Source: Chloroflexota bacterium
Lineage (GTDB): Bacteria > Chloroflexota > Anaerolineae > Caldilineales > Caldilineaceae
Assembly (NCBI GenBank): GCA_016861025.1
Contig: BOKO01000024.1
Span: forward strand, 30,923 to 94,922
Direction of reading: 5' to 3'
Length of the DNA: 64,000 nucleotides
This document shows, one piece after another, positions 40,288-49,769 of this stretch (within the stretch, counting starts at the first letter, position 1; each line of letters opens with the position of its first letter). A program made the position numbers and the translations under genes. The notes under the pieces were generated by a model. That model ran no database searches. It saw only the letters and a list, made by a program, of their open reading frames with translations, and had not been told where the DNA came from.

Positions 40288-40494
40288 CTACATCTCTTCC
40301 TCGTCGCTCATTACGATCAACACCTCTCCACCGACCTCGACTCGGTCGCCAGAGCGTAGCTTGCGTCCGCGCCGCGTTTCGACCAGCCCATTGACGCGCA
40401 CCTGGCCGCTCTGGATGAGCACCTTCGCCTGGCCGCCGGTCGCCGTCACCTGCGCCAGCTTGAGGAACTGTTCAAGCTTGATCGTCTCTTCCAT
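40288..40494 (-). CDS. S4-domain RNA-binding protein (YbcJ-like)
   Basis: This 68-residue protein consists of one S4 RNA-binding domain: IKLEQFLKLAQVTATGGQAKVLIQSGQVRVNG, followed by ETRRGRKLRSGDRVEV. Small YbcJ/YaaA-type S4 proteins often bind ribosomal RNA. The ATG at 40494 was chosen because the domain begins there. It lies 74 bp downstream of the ABC-2 permease in the same direction. Confidence 0.88.
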   Translation of the reverse strand: MEETIKLEQFLKLAQVTATGGQAKVLIQSGQVRVNGLVETRRGRKLRSGDRVEVGGEVLIVMSDEEEM

Positions 40495-40568
40495 GTCACG
40501 TTCTCGCCTTTTTGCGTAGGTCATCGTCTGCGGTGGAACGTGACGCATGTCCCGCCGGAAGCGATAAC

Positions 40569-41396
40569 CTACTGTACAACGCGTTGAAATGTCCGGACGC
40601 TAAACCACGTGCACAGCGCTGCGCAGCCGCTCAACACGGCAAGACAAAGCGCCAGATTGAGAGCGTCGCTGCCAAAGAGTGCAGCGCGCATCCCTTCGAC
40701 AGCGTAGGTCGTCGGGTTGAGCAGCGCAATGACGCGCATCCATCCAGGCATTGTATCGAGCGGGTAAAGCGCCGAGCTGAGAAAAAGCAGCGGCAGATTG
40801 AGCAAGAAAAGTATCGTATGATAGCCGCCGATCGATTTGCTGCGCAGCGCCATCGCATTGGCAAAGCCTACGCACGTCACGACGAACGCAACCAGCACCG
40901 ACAACGCCGCCAGCGCACCCATCGCTGAGGTTTGCAGGCGTGCGCCAAACAGCATCGCCGCCACGACGATCAGCATCGACTGCACCACCGTTTTCACCAA
41001 CCCGCTGCCAGCAGCCGCCAGCAAAATGCTCACGCGCGGGATCGGCGCCACCATGTACTCCTTCATCACCCCTCTGATCTTCTCTTCCAGGATGGTCATG
41101 CCGGCGTTAATGGCGCCGCTCAGCGCAGTGAAGGCGATAATGCCGGCGGTGATGAAAGATAGATAGCTCAAACCATCGATGGTTTCGGCCGCCACCAGCT
41201 TTTCCATGCCCAGGCCAAAAGTCGTCGCCAACAGCAGCGGCGCGGCCAATGTGCCGCCCACCTCCTGACCGTTGCGCACGAACTTGTGCATATGCTTGGT
41301 GAAGATCACCCAACTACCGCGCCACAACTCAGCGCCGCTTTGCAACGCTCCGTCTGATGTTGAAACAGGCAGCGTTTGTTCCAATTGTTGCTGCAT
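40569..41396 (-). CDS. ABC-2 type transporter permease
   Basis: This 275-residue protein has six hydrophobic segments. The ABC-2 signature is visible in the middle: GMTILEEKIRGVMKEYMVAPIPRVSILLA, and later LLFLSSALYPLDTMPGWMRVIALLNPTTYAVEGMRAALFG (PLDTMPGWMRVIALLNP). It would export a drug, lipid or polysaccharide with a separate ATPase. No ATPase gene is adjacent, which is unusual. The start ATG at 41396 has AAGAAGGAA upstream; the longer open frame is not protein-like. Confidence 0.88.
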   Translation of the reverse strand: MQQQLEQTLPVSTSDGALQSGAELWRGSWVIFTKHMHKFVRNGQEVGGTLAAPLLLATTFGLGMEKLVAAETIDGLSYLSFITAGIIAFTALSGAINAGMTILEEKIRGVMKEYMVAPIPRVSILLAAAGSGLVKTVVQSMLIVVAAMLFGARLQTSAMGALAALSVLVAFVVTCVGFANAMALRSKSIGGYHTILFLLNLPLLFLSSALYPLDTMPGWMRVIALLNPTTYAVEGMRAALFGSDALNLALCLAVLSGCAALCTWFSVRTFQRVVQ

Positions 41397-41679
41397 CGAC
41401 AGATTCCTTCTTCCAGCGCATCGTTGCCGTTGCGTCGAATCGTAGCTACACCGCACCATCGAATTGTGCGCCAGATTATCACCATAGTTTACGCACGACG
41501 CCAGCAATCATGAAACCATCAACGGTCTGATTCCCAGAACGGTCGCGATGCAATTCAAGCGGTTGTTCTAAACGTGAAGTTGCCCGATTTTGTCGATTGT
41601 TGTGCCGATTGCGTTGCATTGAAGTGTGGTGTAAAGTAGGTTGCGCGATGTTTTCTAAATGACAAAAGGAGGAGACAAA

Positions 41680-42036
41680 ATGGATGCGCCAAACCGCTTC
41701 GGCTTGACTTCAATCCAGTGGGGAATTGTTGTTCTCACCCTCATCACTGCGTTGATTCATATCTGGTTGGGCATTGGTTTTCTCGATTCCGGCGGCGTCA
41801 TCTTTGTGCTCAACGGTGCAGGCTATCTGTCCTTGTTGTTCCTGTTGCTGGCGCCAATTGCACCGCTTGCGCGGTATCGTTCACTGATTCGTTGGGCGCT
41901 GATCGCCTACACCGCCATCACGATTTTTGCCTGGTTGCTGATTCCAACCGCAGCGCGCACGCCGCTCGCCTTTTTCGACAAAGCGGTTGAGATCGCGTTG
42001 GTTGTCCTGCTGTGGCTTGACGGCCAACGGAAGTAA
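41680..42036 (+). CDS. Small four-helix membrane protein, unknown function
   Basis: This 118-residue protein of four hydrophobic segments begins MDAPNRFGLTSIQWGIVVLT, with IHIWLGIGF, VLNGAGYLSLLFLLL and LIRWALIAYTAITIFAWLL following. I recognise it as a common small integral membrane protein type in Chloroflexota, without known function. An AGGAGG site is well placed before the ATG. A weak promoter-like pair (TTGCGT at 41609, TAAAGT at 41632, 17 bp spacer) lies upstream. The 283-bp gap before it holds nothing else I can identify. Confidence 0.78.
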   Translation: MDAPNRFGLTSIQWGIVVLTLITALIHIWLGIGFLDSGGVIFVLNGAGYLSLLFLLLAPIAPLARYRSLIRWALIAYTAITIFAWLLIPTAARTPLAFFDKAVEIALVVLLWLDGQRK

Positions 42037-42077
42037 CCGGACATCGGCTTACGCGGCTCGTTGAAGTAAACCTATCT

Positions 42078-43319
42078 TTACATCCATTTTGCCTTGAGCG
42101 CCATGATGCGCCGGTAAGATGCATCGATACGCGCCTCGCTCAACCGACCATCAGCCACAGCTGCAGCCAGAAGATCGATGATTCGGGTCGCAATCCCCGG
42201 ATCAAAAGTCAGGTTGTTGGCGATAGCGATCACATCCACACCTGCGTCAATAGCGCGCACCACCGCATCCTCGAAACCATAGTTGTCGGCGATGGCGCCC
42301 ATCTGCATGTCATCAGAAAAAACCACGCCATCGAAACCCAGCTCCTCGCGCAGAATGCCGGTGATGATCGGTCGTGAAAGCGTGGCGACGGCGTTGGGGT
42401 CAAGCTGAGCGTTGAAAACATGCGCCGTCATCACGGCGTCCACCAGATTTTGCGCAATCAGTTGGCGATAAGGCTCCAATTCCACCGGCTGCCAGACGGC
42501 CGTTACCTCCACGAAGCCGAGATGCGAGTCGTCGCGGCTGCTGCCATGGCCGGGAAAATGTTTGAGCGTCGTCGTGACGCCATAATCCTGATGCGCGCGG
42601 ATAAACGCCGCCGCCTGCTCGATCACGACGGATGGATCGGCGGAAAAGCTGCGACCGATTGCGCCGATGATGGGATTGTCGGGGTTCGTATTCAGATCCA
42701 CGACCGGGGCAAAGTTGTGGTTGACGCCGGCCGCTTTGAGCGTACGCGCCATTTGCGCCGCGGCTTCATAAGTGAAAGCAGGATCGTTGCGCTCGCCAAG
42801 CTCTTGCGCCGAGAGCGTCGGCGGGAAGCCAAAGCGTTCGTCCAGTCGCGCCACGCGCCCGCCTTCCTGATCGACGGCAATGATCAGCGGAGTCGCAGCC
42901 AGGTCTTGCAGGCTGGCGTTCAGCGCGGCTGCCTGCACTGGCGATTCGATGTTGCGGTTCCACTGTTGCAGCGCCACGTCGTAGCTGAACAGCACCACAC
43001 CGCCGATGTTGCGGTTGCGGACATCGGCCGCGATCGGGTTGGCATCGTCCAGCGACAGCCCGCGAAAACCAACCAGCACCATTTGCGCCAGTTTGCGCCG
43101 CAGTTCGATTGTGTCTTCGATCGGCGCCTCCTCCACCAGCAAGGTGGGCGTTGGCGGCGCTGTCGTTGTCGTGACAGCGGTTGCGGCGGTGACTGGCGAG
43201 CCTGGCTCCGGCGTTGCGGGCTGGCAGCCTGCAAGCAGGCTGGCAGTCACCGCACTGCCGGTGATGATCACCTGTCGCCGCGTCCAGCCCTTATGCATCG
43301 TATTCGAGGGGTGGTTCAT
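42078..43319 (-). CDS. Lipoprotein beta-N-acetylhexosaminidase-like (GH3)
   Basis: This 413-residue protein has a twin-arginine-like N-terminus (TRRQVIITGSAVTASLLAGC) ending in the lipobox LAGC, followed by a Pro/Thr linker. The GH3 domain has QEGGRVARLDERF, the NagZ signature KHFPGHGSSRDDSH, and the nucleophile Asp in VVFSDDMQMGAI. NagZ-type enzymes cut N-acetylglucosamine from muropeptides. Here the protein is exported, so it probably acts on outer peptidoglycan or glycans. GGAGAA precedes the ATG. Confidence 0.92.
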   Translation of the reverse strand: MNHPSNTMHKGWTRRQVIITGSAVTASLLAGCQPATPEPGSPVTAATAVTTTTAPPTPTLLVEEAPIEDTIELRRKLAQMVLVGFRGLSLDDANPIAADVRNRNIGGVVLFSYDVALQQWNRNIESPVQAAALNASLQDLAATPLIIAVDQEGGRVARLDERFGFPPTLSAQELGERNDPAFTYEAAAQMARTLKAAGVNHNFAPVVDLNTNPDNPIIGAIGRSFSADPSVVIEQAAAFIRAHQDYGVTTTLKHFPGHGSSRDDSHLGFVEVTAVWQPVELEPYRQLIAQNLVDAVMTAHVFNAQLDPNAVATLSRPIITGILREELGFDGVVFSDDMQMGAIADNYGFEDAVVRAIDAGVDVIAIANNLTFDPGIATRIIDLLAAAVADGRLSEARIDASYRRIMALKAKWM

Positions 43320-43399
43320 TCTTATTCTCCGTATTCAACGCCTTCTGGAGACGCCGGGCTTCCAGGGAATGCTCATTTCATCCGTCCTAATCCACACTT

Positions 43400-44389
43400 T
43401 CACCGTAAAAATCTCTGCGCCCACCTCGCTTCGCGGCGAGAAGGGGCCGATCTCAGGGTCGATGGCGCTGCGATCTGCGATTCAGGGGCAGTGAGCAGAT
43501 CTGCAGCGGTCACCGGCGCCGCAAAGTTGGCGTGTGCGACCACCTTCCAGGCCCCATCGCTCTGCTGGAAGACACTCAAGTGCGGTGCAGGCGGAGCGAA
43601 CTTACTGATGTTTTTCGTCAGGCTGGTGCGCAGCGCATAGGTGGCAACCAGGATGTCGCCGCTGCGCGTCACTTTCAAATTGTCCACTTCATACGCTGCA
43701 AAGACAGCCAGGTTGTCGCCATAGTCGCTGGCGCTGAAACGTTCGCCGACGGCGTTCATAATCTGGAACGCTGGAGAGAGCAGCGCCTTCATCGCATCGG
43801 CGTCGCCGTCGCGGAGCGCGTCGAGGAACTGCCTTACGAGCTGCTCGCCGAGCGCCAGGTCATCATCGGCAGTGTTGACGGCGACGACCTCGCCAACACC
43901 AGGCGTCACCACAACGCCAAACCGATAGGCCTGCCTTTCCTCGCCAATGTTGATCGCCTTGAAGGTGTATACCTGGCTCACCGGGACGATCTGGTCAAAA
44001 CTGCTGGCGCCGACGTGGTCGGTTTGGAGGGGGTTGCCGTCGGCGCCGACGACGGTCAACACGAAGCCGGCGTCGCCAGGCAGGATTGCGGCCTGCACCG
44101 ATGCACCTGCCTCGATTGTCAGCACATAGCTTGCCATGCCCTGCACATCGAGCACGCCTTCCACCTGCGCCACGCCGTCAGCGTCGAGCGTGAGCGGCTC
44201 TGGCGCCGGCTCCTCATCCGCCTCTATTGTTCTGAAGTCAGCCTCATCTAGTTTAGTGACCGCGGCGTCTTGAGCGTGAAGTGGCTGGATCGCAGGCGTG
44301 AACGCTGTCAGGATCAACGCTGCCACCACGGCAAGCCGAGTGGACATCGTCACCGGGGCGCCGTGGAGCAAAAACCAGAAATCTGTCAT
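43400..44389 (-). CDS. Secreted protein with C-terminal NTF2-like region
   Basis: This protein has about 329 residues. A signal segment (LAVVAALILTAFTPAIQPLHAQ) is followed by a beta-rich region with GVLDVQGMASYVLTIEAG resembling a PPC-type domain. The C-terminal domain (LVRQFLDALRDGDADAMKALLSPAFQIMNAVGE onward, to WKVVAHANFAAP) looks like an NTF2/DUF4440-type cone fold. The start is uncertain: the ATG at 44389 has a GAGGTG site, while the ATG at 44347 starts just before the signal peptide. The function is unknown. Confidence 0.75.
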   Translation of the reverse strand: MTDFWFLLHGAPVTMSTRLAVVAALILTAFTPAIQPLHAQDAAVTKLDEADFRTIEADEEPAPEPLTLDADGVAQVEGVLDVQGMASYVLTIEAGASVQAAILPGDAGFVLTVVGADGNPLQTDHVGASSFDQIVPVSQVYTFKAINIGEERQAYRFGVVVTPGVGEVVAVNTADDDLALGEQLVRQFLDALRDGDADAMKALLSPAFQIMNAVGERFSASDYGDNLAVFAAYEVDNLKVTRSGDILVATYALRTSLTKNISKFAPPAPHLSVFQQSDGAWKVVAHANFAAPVTAADLLTAPESQIAAPSTLRSAPSRREARWAQRFLR

Positions 44390-44524
44390 CGGATTCACCT
44401 CGTCACAGAGAGAAACAGTAGCGGCGTTCACCTAACGTCGCGAGCCGACAAATGGTTGCCCATTCAGGTCAGCATTCACCGGCGCGGACTGCAGAGAGAC
44501 GATGTCGGGCGACCTGGTCAGCGA

Positions 44525-45232
44525 CTACGGCGCTGTGGGCGGTTCAATCACATGCCAGAACTCAGCAATGAAACCCTGATCATCCGGCTGCAACACCTGT
44601 TCACCCTTGACCGGCGCGCCGTCGGCGCAGCTCCATGCGAAGACAGTTGCGCGTCCGGTTGCGGCGGCAGGCACAACCTCGGCGTTCGGGTTCTGCTTGC
44701 AAAACGCAACGATGCCATCGTTGGGCGTCTCGCTCAGGTCGGCTTTTGTCTCACAGGGGATATTGGCGCCAACGAAACATGCCTTGACCTGACCGTCAGC
44801 GCAGCGCCAGAAGGTTCCATTCCGATAGAAGTCATCGGGTGTATCGGCTGGGGCGTCGAATGCCTGGCGTACACCCTGGATCACGGCGGGAGGTGGTTGC
44901 ACGCCTGTGAAACGCGCGTCCGGCGCGTCGATTGCGCCGACTGCTGCACAGTAAACGAAGGGGTCATCAAAGGTCGTCGCCTGGTCGCCCGGCTTGCATT
45001 CACCGCGCATCAGCGCCCATTCCTCGCACTCGCTGCCGTCGGCGAAGACGCAGTAGCCGACTTCGCCGCCCTCACCCTGGCGAATGTCAACTGCACCGCC
45101 CTGCGCCACGCAATTCTCTGACGCCGGGTTGGGCATGTTCACCTGCGGCCCCGGCGCTGTTACAGGTGTGCAGGCAGCCAACAAGCTTAACCCAACGATA
45201 ACAAATAAGCTGAAAATCAGATTATGTTTCAT
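44525..45232 (-). CDS. DUF333-domain lipoprotein
   Basis: This 235-residue protein has a lipoprotein signal (LIFSLFVIVGLSLLAAC) and the DUF333 motif just after it: NPASENCVAQGGAVDIR, GEVGYCVFADGSECEEWALMRGEC. Nine or so further cysteines lie in the C-terminal part. DUF333 occurs in putative hemolysin- and protease-inhibitor-like lipoproteins. The ATG at 45232 has GGAGAG upstream. It is in the same direction as the two neighbouring secreted-protein genes. Confidence 0.85.
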   Translation of the reverse strand: MKHNLIFSLFVIVGLSLLAACTPVTAPGPQVNMPNPASENCVAQGGAVDIRQGEGGEVGYCVFADGSECEEWALMRGECKPGDQATTFDDPFVYCAAVGAIDAPDARFTGVQPPPAVIQGVRQAFDAPADTPDDFYRNGTFWRCADGQVKACFVGANIPCETKADLSETPNDGIVAFCKQNPNAEVVPAAATGRATVFAWSCADGAPVKGEQVLQPDDQGFIAEFWHVIEPPTAP

Positions 45233-45430
45233 GTTTATACTCTCCATAGCTTTGTATTGGGCGCCGGGTGGAGCGTAGCAACGTCATACATCACCAGTTG
45301 GTGCTCTACGCCGTATGCATCGGACATGTCGAGCAAGTCCGGTAGCCACGCAAAAAGTCTACCAGAAAGCACTAACGCTCCCCGGCAGACTGAAAAATTT
45401 GAAGATCGCTACTGAAGGACTTGGAGATCG

Positions 45431-46390
45431 CTACTGACCACGGCGACAGACAGAACACCCAGCAAATTCTGGCCGGTCACATAATTCAGGATCGACCAAT
45501 TCCTCTGGAAGGGGGCAGGAGCCTCCACCTCCACCGCCGCCACCGCCGCCTCCACCACCGCCGCCGCCACCACCACCGCCGCCGCCGCTCGGCGCCTCGG
45601 TGACATAGACGCACGCTCCGCCGACATCGAGGGGGGTGCTCGCATCGGAAACCCAACCGACGAATTCACCGTTTGTGCGCACAGCTATGCGCGCGACTGC
45701 TACGGTGTCACATTGCACACGGAAAGGTTCGGCGTTCCACGCAAAGAAGGGGCCATCGCGCCGCACATCGCCTGGGTTTGCCACGAATGTGCGATAGGGC
45801 AGCGTCTCCCCCTTGAAAAACAACAGAATATCCGTGTACCAGTCGATGCCGCTCAGTTGGCCCTGATCGCCGTACCACTGCCAGCGGAAGACGCCGTTGT
45901 TGAAGTCGACCAGGGTCGGCGCTTCAACGCGCACTGCAAGCGGCGACGTTGTGGAAGTGGGCGGCGGCGCCGGTCGCGCAGGCTGAGCCGGCTGCGCCAC
46001 CGGCTGGGGCGAGCGCAGCGTTGGCGTGGGACGGACGGCGACAGGCGCAGGCTGTCCATCGAGCTGAACGTAGCTGGAGCTGACCCACGCCAACCCCACC
46101 GGCGCCGCCGGATAGCGGATCAGATACCAGCCGCCGCTGCGCCCGACGACGGCGACGCGTGCGCCAGTGTCCAGTTTGCCGAGGATGCGACCGTTGGTGG
46201 TTGGGGCATCGCGCACATTCAAACGCGGCGCGCCCACTACTGTGCCTCCAAAAACGAGAAACCCGCCCGATCCTTCCTGAAATGGGGGCGAGGCTGCGAC
46301 CGGCGCAGCAGGCGTCATTGCCAGCAACACGACAATCACCAGCGCAAACGCAGCAAACCGCGTGTATCGATGTGAGAAAATCCTGGACAT
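45431..46390 (-). CDS. Secreted SH3-domain protein with 22-residue polyglycine tract
   Basis: This 319-residue protein has a signal peptide (FAAFALVIVVLLAMTPAAPVAA). A bacterial SH3 domain follows (about 55-115; RLNVRDAPTTNGRILGKLDTGARVAVVGRSGGWYLI in pieces), then a Pro/Ala linker and a beta-rich domain (about 150-260). Residues 269-290 are 22 consecutive glycines (45521-45586), ahead of a Cys-rich end (SCPLPEELVDPELC, CSVCRRGQ). The glycine codons are a mix of GGC, GGT and GGA, so the tract is not a simple trinucleotide slip. It may bind cell wall and present the Cys-rich tip. Confidence 0.8.
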   Translation of the reverse strand: MSRIFSHRYTRFAAFALVIVVLLAMTPAAPVAASPPFQEGSGGFLVFGGTVVGAPRLNVRDAPTTNGRILGKLDTGARVAVVGRSGGWYLIRYPAAPVGLAWVSSSYVQLDGQPAPVAVRPTPTLRSPQPVAQPAQPARPAPPPTSTTSPLAVRVEAPTLVDFNNGVFRWQWYGDQGQLSGIDWYTDILLFFKGETLPYRTFVANPGDVRRDGPFFAWNAEPFRVQCDTVAVARIAVRTNGEFVGWVSDASTPLDVGGACVYVTEAPSGGGGGGGGGGGGGGGGGGGGGGSCPLPEELVDPELCDRPEFAGCSVCRRGQ

Positions 46391-46558
46391 AGTGCTTCCT
46401 TCCAAGCCCACCGGGCATATTCACACAGCAGCGGATGGGATTGCTTCTTCCACCATTCGCTGCGAAACCACCTTGCTGGCAGGGGACAACAGCACGCTTC
46501 CGACGATACGATACCACCGATGCGCGGCTTGCGCCAAACACTTCGATGCAGCGCCGCC

Positions 46559-47221
<663 letters not shown>

Positions 47222-47223
47222 GG

Positions 47224-48774
47224 CTATTGCCTCGCGATATGTCGCGTCGTCTCCTGGATCAAATCCTGAACGCGCCCATAGGTGGCGATGTATTGATCTA
47301 CGAAGAAGCGATATTGTTCGTGCGCGGCGGCGTCTGGTTCGATGCGGTCGCGCACGCGAACCATCTGGCTGGCGGCTGCGGCGACGTCGGGGAAGAGGCC
47401 GGCGGCGACCGCCCCCAGGATCGCCGAGCCGAGCGACGGCGCATCGGCGACCTCCGTCAATGTAATCGGGACGTTGCTCACGTCGGCGTGCATCTGCATC
47501 CACAGTCGGCTGCGCGTGGCGCCGCCAGCGCCGACCATCTCCTGCACCGTGTAGCCGTTGGCGCGGAAGGTGCGCAGGATGTGCTCCGTGCCGTAACAGA
47601 CGCCTTCCAGGATGGCGCGAAAGACGTGTCCGGTGGTGTGTCCGAGCGAGAAGCCGCGCATGATGCCGCGCGCCTCTGGGTCGACGTAGGGCGTGCGGTT
47701 GCCCTGCCAGTAATCCAGCACGATCAGCCCATCAGAGCCGATTGGAATCTGCGCCGCCAGCGCGTTGAGCACCGTGTATGTATCGACGCCGCGTTCAGCG
47801 GCCAGCGCGGCTTCTTTGCCACAGAAGTTGTCGCGAAACCACTTGACCACCGAGCCGGTTGAGACCTGACCGCCTTCAACGGTGTATTGCCCCGGAATCA
47901 CGGCGTCGGTGTAGGCGCCGAAGATGCCTCTGGCGTGGAATTGTGTAGCGCTTTGACCGAGCATCAGGTGCGACGAGCCAGTGATGAAAGCCACTTTGCC
48001 TGGCGCCACCACATTCAACCCGATCATCGCCACGAACGCGTCAGCGCCCCCCTTCGCCACGGGGATGTCCGGCGTCAGCCCCAGCTCGGCGGCGACGTCG
48101 GCGCGTAGCCGACCCGCTGCCTGCCCCATGTCGAGAATACGAGCCGGAAAGCGTTCGAGCAAGTCGTCCAGCCCAATTTTCTCATAGAACGTTGTAGGCC
48201 AGCCGCCGGTGTTGCGGTCGTAATACCAGCGAATGCTCGTGTTGTTGATGCTTCCCGCCCACTCTCCGGTCAATCGGTGGGTCAGCCAGTCGATGAACTC
48301 GCCGATGTAGCGCGCCTTTCTCCACGTCTCCGGCTCATTTTCCTTGACCCATAACGCCTTACAGGGCATCCACTCAGCGGAGACGTTGCCGTAGCCATTG
48401 TACTTGCGCGCTGGATCGTCAACCTGAGCGATGCGGTTGGCCTGGTCAGCGGCGCGCACATCCATCCAAATGATGGCGTTGCGCAACGGCGTGAAATTTT
48501 CATCCATCATTACAACCGTGCAGCTTGTGCAGTCGGCGCCAAGCCCGACAATTGCATCGCCAGGTGCGCCGCTTTGCGCCAGCGCGCGCCGCGTGGCAAC
48601 GACAAGCGCGTTCCACCACTCATCCGGTTTCTGCTCCGCCCAGCCGGGTCGCGGGTGATACAGCGGGTATGGTTCCGACGCAAAGGTGATCGGACGCCCG
48701 CCTAGGTCAAAGATGCCGACGCGCACACTTTCGGTGCCAAAGTCGATTCCGAGTACATAGGGGCCATGAGCCAT
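47224..48774 (-). CDS. FGGY-family pentulose kinase
   Basis: This 516-residue sugar kinase has the actin-like ATPase phosphate motif VLGIDFGTESVRVGIFD at the N-terminus, WMDVRAADQANRI, the hydrolysis Asp region GGADAFVAMIGLNVV, and the C-terminal adenosine motif MVGAGGATRSRLWMQMHADV. The sequence is closest in feel to ribulokinase/ribitol-kinase-type members. With the epimerase 2 bp downstream, it would phosphorylate a pentulose and the product would be epimerised into the pentose phosphate pathway. A GGGAGG site precedes the ATG. No transporter or regulator for the sugar is adjacent. Confidence 0.9.
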   Translation of the reverse strand: MAHGPYVLGIDFGTESVRVGIFDLGGRPITFASEPYPLYHPRPGWAEQKPDEWWNALVVATRRALAQSGAPGDAIVGLGADCTSCTVVMMDENFTPLRNAIIWMDVRAADQANRIAQVDDPARKYNGYGNVSAEWMPCKALWVKENEPETWRKARYIGEFIDWLTHRLTGEWAGSINNTSIRWYYDRNTGGWPTTFYEKIGLDDLLERFPARILDMGQAAGRLRADVAAELGLTPDIPVAKGGADAFVAMIGLNVVAPGKVAFITGSSHLMLGQSATQFHARGIFGAYTDAVIPGQYTVEGGQVSTGSVVKWFRDNFCGKEAALAAERGVDTYTVLNALAAQIPIGSDGLIVLDYWQGNRTPYVDPEARGIMRGFSLGHTTGHVFRAILEGVCYGTEHILRTFRANGYTVQEMVGAGGATRSRLWMQMHADVSNVPITLTEVADAPSLGSAILGAVAAGLFPDVAAAASQMVRVRDRIEPDAAAHEQYRFFVDQYIATYGRVQDLIQETTRHIARQ

Positions 48775-49067
48775 ATCGCCTCCCGAACAAAATCGTGAAA
48801 GTTTGTGCAGTTGTATGGAAAAATTTCATCAAGTATATCACGATTCGATGCAAATCGGCGCAATCAAATACTACAACTGGGGATGTAATTCAGCGTGATG
48901 CTACGTCGGAGGCGATGACCTGCGACAGATGCCCCCAACTTGAAGTACACCCGTCCTGGGCGCAAAGTTTTTTCGGACGACCCGTTGGGGTATGCTGTAA
49001 AATATATTGGTTGACGCAATTCGCAGCCGAATCTTGCACTTTGGTGCACAAGGAAAATAGAGGACAG

Positions 49068-49727
49068 ATGCAATCATCTACACACCTTGACCAGCCGGAC
49101 CGTCGGCGTTGGGGCGTCTATGGAGGAGTCGCAGCGGGTCTCGCCGCCTTGTTTGGCGCGCTCTGGTTGATCCCGCCTGAACAGACGTTGGGCAATGTGA
49201 TTAAGGTCATTTTTCTGCATGGCGCGCTGGTGCGCGTTGCGCTCTTGACCTTTGCCGCGGCAGGCATGCTTAGTGCGGCGTTTTTGTTGTCGCAAAGGCG
49301 CGCGCTTTACGTTTGGGCAATGGCAGCGCAGAAAGGGGCAGTATTGATCTGGATCGTTTATGCGCTGACCAGCATGGTCTCAACATGGCTGAGTTGGGGT
49401 GAGTGGATCGCCTGGGACGAGCCGCGCGTGCGCGCCAGCGTTCACGTGCTCTGGTTCAGCATTGCCTGCCTGCTGCTTGTCCTGTGGATGGGCAACCGCT
49501 ATCTATCGGCCGCCGTCAATTTGTTGGTGACAATCGTGACGTGGGCGCTGATTCAAGGCGCTTCAATCATTCGACATCCCTTCGACCCGATCGGCTCGTC
49601 AGGCTCGAACATCTATCAGCTCTTGTATTGGGTGATGGCGGCGGCGTTGGCGTTGTTGGCGGTGCTGCTTGTGCGCTGGTTGCATTGGCGGGAACAGCGC
49701 GTCGATGCGGCCAACAAAAGCGCTTGA
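49068..49727 (+). CDS. CcmC-like cytochrome c biogenesis membrane protein (divergent)
   Basis: This 219-residue protein has six hydrophobic segments. The arrangement matches CcmC/CcsA heme-handling proteins: a first conserved His in KVIFLHGALVR, a tryptophan-rich loop LSWGEWIAWDEPRVRAS where the WWD-type motif would be, and a second His in IIRHPFDPIG. Classic WGxxWxWD is not fully kept. The ATG at 49068 fits the start of the fold and follows AGAGGACAG. It stands alone, without ccmE, ccmF or cytochrome genes. The call is moderate; it could be a heme carrier with another role. Confidence 0.65.
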   Translation: MQSSTHLDQPDRRRWGVYGGVAAGLAALFGALWLIPPEQTLGNVIKVIFLHGALVRVALLTFAAAGMLSAAFLLSQRRALYVWAMAAQKGAVLIWIVYALTSMVSTWLSWGEWIAWDEPRVRASVHVLWFSIACLLLVLWMGNRYLSAAVNLLVTIVTWALIQGASIIRHPFDPIGSSGSNIYQLLYWVMAAALALLAVLLVRWLHWREQRVDAANKSA

Positions 49728-49769
49728 TTCGCAGCAGGCGCAAACCTAAACATCATTCTTCTCAGGTTG

